DNA from: an uncultured Enterobacterales bacterium | GTDB taxonomy: Bacteria > Pseudomonadota > Gammaproteobacteria > Enterobacterales > Enterobacteriaceae | Length of the DNA stretch: 32,643 bases | Reading direction: 5' to 3' | NCBI GenBank assembly: GCA_946478305.1 | Contig: CAMLBO010000052.1 | Coordinates: forward strand, 1 to 32,643 | Shown: positions 31,536 to 32,643 of the stretch, in pieces | Layout of the letters: every line of letters starts with the position of its first letter | Numbering within the stretch: the stretch's first letter is position 1 | The notes under the pieces: generated by a model | The model's database searches: none | The model's input: only the letters and a program-made list of their open reading frames with translations | What the model was told of the DNA's origin: nothing | Program-made: the position numbers and the translations under genes

Positions 31536-32193
31536 TTAACCAACCTCGCAGGAATTGCAGACTCTGAGGCAGTATGGCAGCGGTTTGTATATCCTTGCCT
31601 GATACACGCTCGCAATTCATCATGCTCCCTTTTGCCAGTAAAAAAGCTGTCGCATAAGGCGCATACAATGATGGCACATTTTGTTTATACACAGAGGGAA
31701 CAGCCCCATCAAAATCCACTAATAAAACGTGCTGAATTCCGGTATTTAATAGGGCAAAGGCTTCGAGAAACCCTTGTTGAAAACTATCCTCACCTGCCGC
31801 TAAAGAAGTTACCGGAAATATTTTCTTGCCGGCAATCGTCATCCAACCAGCGGCGGTGTTATGCACTGACATTGAGAAATCGGTAGGTGAAGTCTCGTGA
31901 TCCTTTGCCAGGCTTTGCACAATTTTATAGGTCCTCTCCAGTTCACCATGGCGACTTGTAAAGATGGCCATGTCGACTGAGTGGCGATCCATGATATCCA
32001 GGCTCGCCTCAACCGCCAAGCGGCTTGCAGGGCTCATTCTGCGGGCTGTCATCATAGGGATTCGCTGACTTTTTGCCAGTTCATCTGAAACAGGCAAACT
32101 GGTGTTGTTTGCAGCCCATGTAACCCACTGAGATGCATCATTAATACCCGGCGCTAGCGCCCGCCAATCCACAACATCCAGTGAGTATTTCAT
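31465..32193 (-). CDS. apeC: Chain-length factor (ketosynthase-like) ApeC
   Basis: This 242-residue protein is related to the N-terminal half of ketosynthases (the short beta-ketoacyl synthase-like family). It is much shorter than the roughly 400-residue catalytic enzymes and has neither the TACSS nucleophile nor the HGTAT and KxxxGH histidines. RRMSPASRLAVEAS and SVHNTAAGWMTIAG are the recognisable blocks. Proteins of this kind pair with the catalytic ketosynthase (here ApeO) and set chain length. It is the first gene of the operon, preceded by an AT-rich leader of about 350 bases and a weak ribosome site. The short length is normal for this subfamily, not a truncation. Confidence 0.88.
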   Translation of the reverse strand: MKYSLDVVDWRALAPGINDASQWVTWAANNTSLPVSDELAKSQRIPMMTARRMSPASRLAVEASLDIMDRHSVDMAIFTSRHGELERTYKIVQSLAKDHETSPTDFSMSVHNTAAGWMTIAGKKIFPVTSLAAGEDSFQQGFLEAFALLNTGIQHVLLVDFDGAVPSVYKQNVPSLYAPYATAFLLAKGSMMNCERVSGKDIQTAAILPQSLQFLRGWLNAEHSFPVAAKTHLWQWATQRDK

Positions 32194-32548
32194 ACGCGAT
32201 GCATCTCAAACCCAATCATTAAAGAAAAAGACTTTATTCTATTTCAAGGTAAGTTGCATCCGTAACATTCCTAATTAATGAAAGCCCCCAACCCTGTAAT
32301 ATGAATACAAACATCTATCTTCTTTGATTTTTTCATACGAATACAATCCAGGCATTCATATTTCTTTATTTAAAAATTTCTGAATATAAGACCTGAGTAT
32401 TTAAAGTATCAGTAAAACATCTTCAAATAATAAGATAGCGGAGAAACACACCGACTGTTTTTTATTTAGAGTAAGATTTTGAAGTGAATGAAAAGAGAAA
32501 TGTTGTGATCGTAAACAAATGGAAGCCGATAGTGGGAAATTTAAATGC
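32194..32548. promoter_or_regulatory. AT-rich leader between aspU terminator and apeC
   Basis: No gene is seen in these roughly 350 bases. The stretch is markedly AT-rich and presumably holds the operon promoter and possibly H-NS contacts. ATATGAATACAA (32299-32310) and ATACGAATACAA (32335-32346) are direct near-repeats 36 bases apart. An inverted relative, ATATGAATGC on the minus strand, lies at 32352-32361. I find no convincing -35/-10 pair and no JUMPstart/ops element. Confidence 0.5.
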
Positions 32549-32576
32549 AAAAAACCCTGAATCTTTCGATTCAGGG
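32549..32576 (-). terminator. Terminator of the aspU transcript
   Basis: Read on the minus strand, CCCTGAATC and GATTCAGGG form a perfect 9-bp stem with a 4-base loop followed by TTTTTT (A run 32549-32554 on the plus strand). It lies 13 bases after the tRNA 3' end and separates it from the polyene operon. Confidence 0.93.
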
Positions 32577-32589
32577 TCTATGCAATTAG

Positions 32590-32643
32590 TGGCGGAACGG
32601 ACGGGGCTCGAACCCGCGACCCCCTGCGTGACAGGCAGGTATT
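32590..32643 (-). tRNA. aspU: tRNA-Asp (GTC), partial at window edge
   Basis: The 3' 54 bases of a second tRNA-Asp gene, including the encoded CCA, T-arm and anticodon stem-loop, are present; the 5' end is outside the window. It matches the complete aspV copy at 9077-9130 base for base. Because dkgB lies on its downstream side, it corresponds to aspU, which in E. coli ends the rrnH operon; the rRNA genes would lie beyond the right edge. Confidence 0.93.

Larger units (their letters stand above)
17955..32193 (-). other. Aryl polyene (APE) biosynthesis operon, 17 genes
   Basis: Seventeen minus-strand genes run without a gap larger than 8 bases, mostly with overlaps of 4 bases or more, so one transcript is likely. 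The contents are a chain-length factor, two ketosynthases, a ketoreductase, two dehydratases, two acyl carrier proteins, an aryl ligase, two acyltransferase activities, a thioesterase, a Lol-like export set and a phosphopantetheinyl transferase. This is the type II polyketide-like aryl polyene pathway. Its products are aryl-capped conjugated polyenes anchored in the outer membrane that protect against oxidative damage. The apeC-apeR letters follow the published order as I recall it and should be checked against the E. coli CFT073 cluster. Confidence 0.95.

Noticed and set aside
31465-32193. ApeC as a truncated ketosynthase pseudogene
   Set aside because: Although it lacks the catalytic Cys and His residues and is only 242 residues long, this is the normal state of the short chain-length-factor family, and the frame is intact with tight operon placement.
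32194-32548. RfaH ops/JUMPstart element for the long polyene operon
   Set aside because: I searched by eye for the GGCGGTAG core on the minus strand of the leader and found none.
1-32643. CRISPR array or insertion sequence
   Set aside because: No regularly spaced repeats of 20-40 bases, no cas-like genes, and no transposase-like protein in any frame examined.

Overview
The window is chromosomal DNA from a member of the Enterobacterales. The block from about 9.1 to 17.8 kb follows the E. coli neighbourhood tRNA-Asp(aspV)-dnaQ-rnhA-yafS-gloB-mltD-yafD-yafC-dkgB, and a second tRNA-Asp (aspU-like) enters at the right edge. Protein divergence from E. coli (for example in GloB and YafS) points to a different genus, which I cannot name from this sequence alone. 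No rRNA, integrase, transposase or CRISPR array is visible.

Left accessory part (1-9.03 kb). Bases 1-602 carry no credible gene. They hold a large imperfect inverted repeat whose arms flank a tandem array of seven GAATTT hexamers. Next comes an allantoin module: minus-strand hpxS (GntR regulator), hpxA (allantoin racemase) and hpxB (PuuE-type allantoinase), with a divergent NCS1 permease (hpxC). Perfect TTGTATACAA palindromes lie between hpxS and hpxC and again inside the start of hpxA. Downstream of the permease, and separated from it by a terminator, is a three-gene plus-strand operon: a 2Fe-2S subunit, a Tat-exported molybdopterin hydroxylase subunit and a membrane-anchored triheme cytochrome c. 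Together they look like a periplasm-facing molybdenum dehydrogenase that feeds electrons to the respiratory chain. Its substrate is unknown; the purine-catabolic neighbours make an N-heterocycle plausible but do not prove it.

Core part (9.04-17.83 kb). The aspV terminator, aspV with its promoter, dnaQ, rnhA, yafS, gloB, mltD, yafD, an MFS efflux pump divergent from the LysR gene yafC, and dkgB. Compared with E. coli, yafE is absent between yafD and mltD, and the MFS gene sits between yafD and yafC.

Right accessory part (17.95-32.55 kb). A single minus-strand operon of 17 tightly packed genes encodes an aryl polyene (APE) pigment pathway: chain-length factor, acyltransferase, two acyl carrier proteins, a membrane protein, an aryl/acyl-ACP ligase, a hot-dog dehydratase, a glycosyltransferase-acyltransferase fusion, a thioesterase, a LolA-like carrier, an MMPL/RND exporter, a DUF3261 lipoprotein, ketosynthase, second dehydratase, ketoreductase, second ketosynthase and a phosphopantetheinyl transferase. 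The order matches the apeC-apeR order I remember for E. coli/Xenorhabdus APE clusters. No methyltransferase or ammonia lyase is present, and the phosphopantetheinyl transferase is the last gene. The cluster fills the space between dkgB and aspU, after an AT-rich leader that has repeated ATAYGAATACAA-like motifs and the terminator of the aspU transcript.
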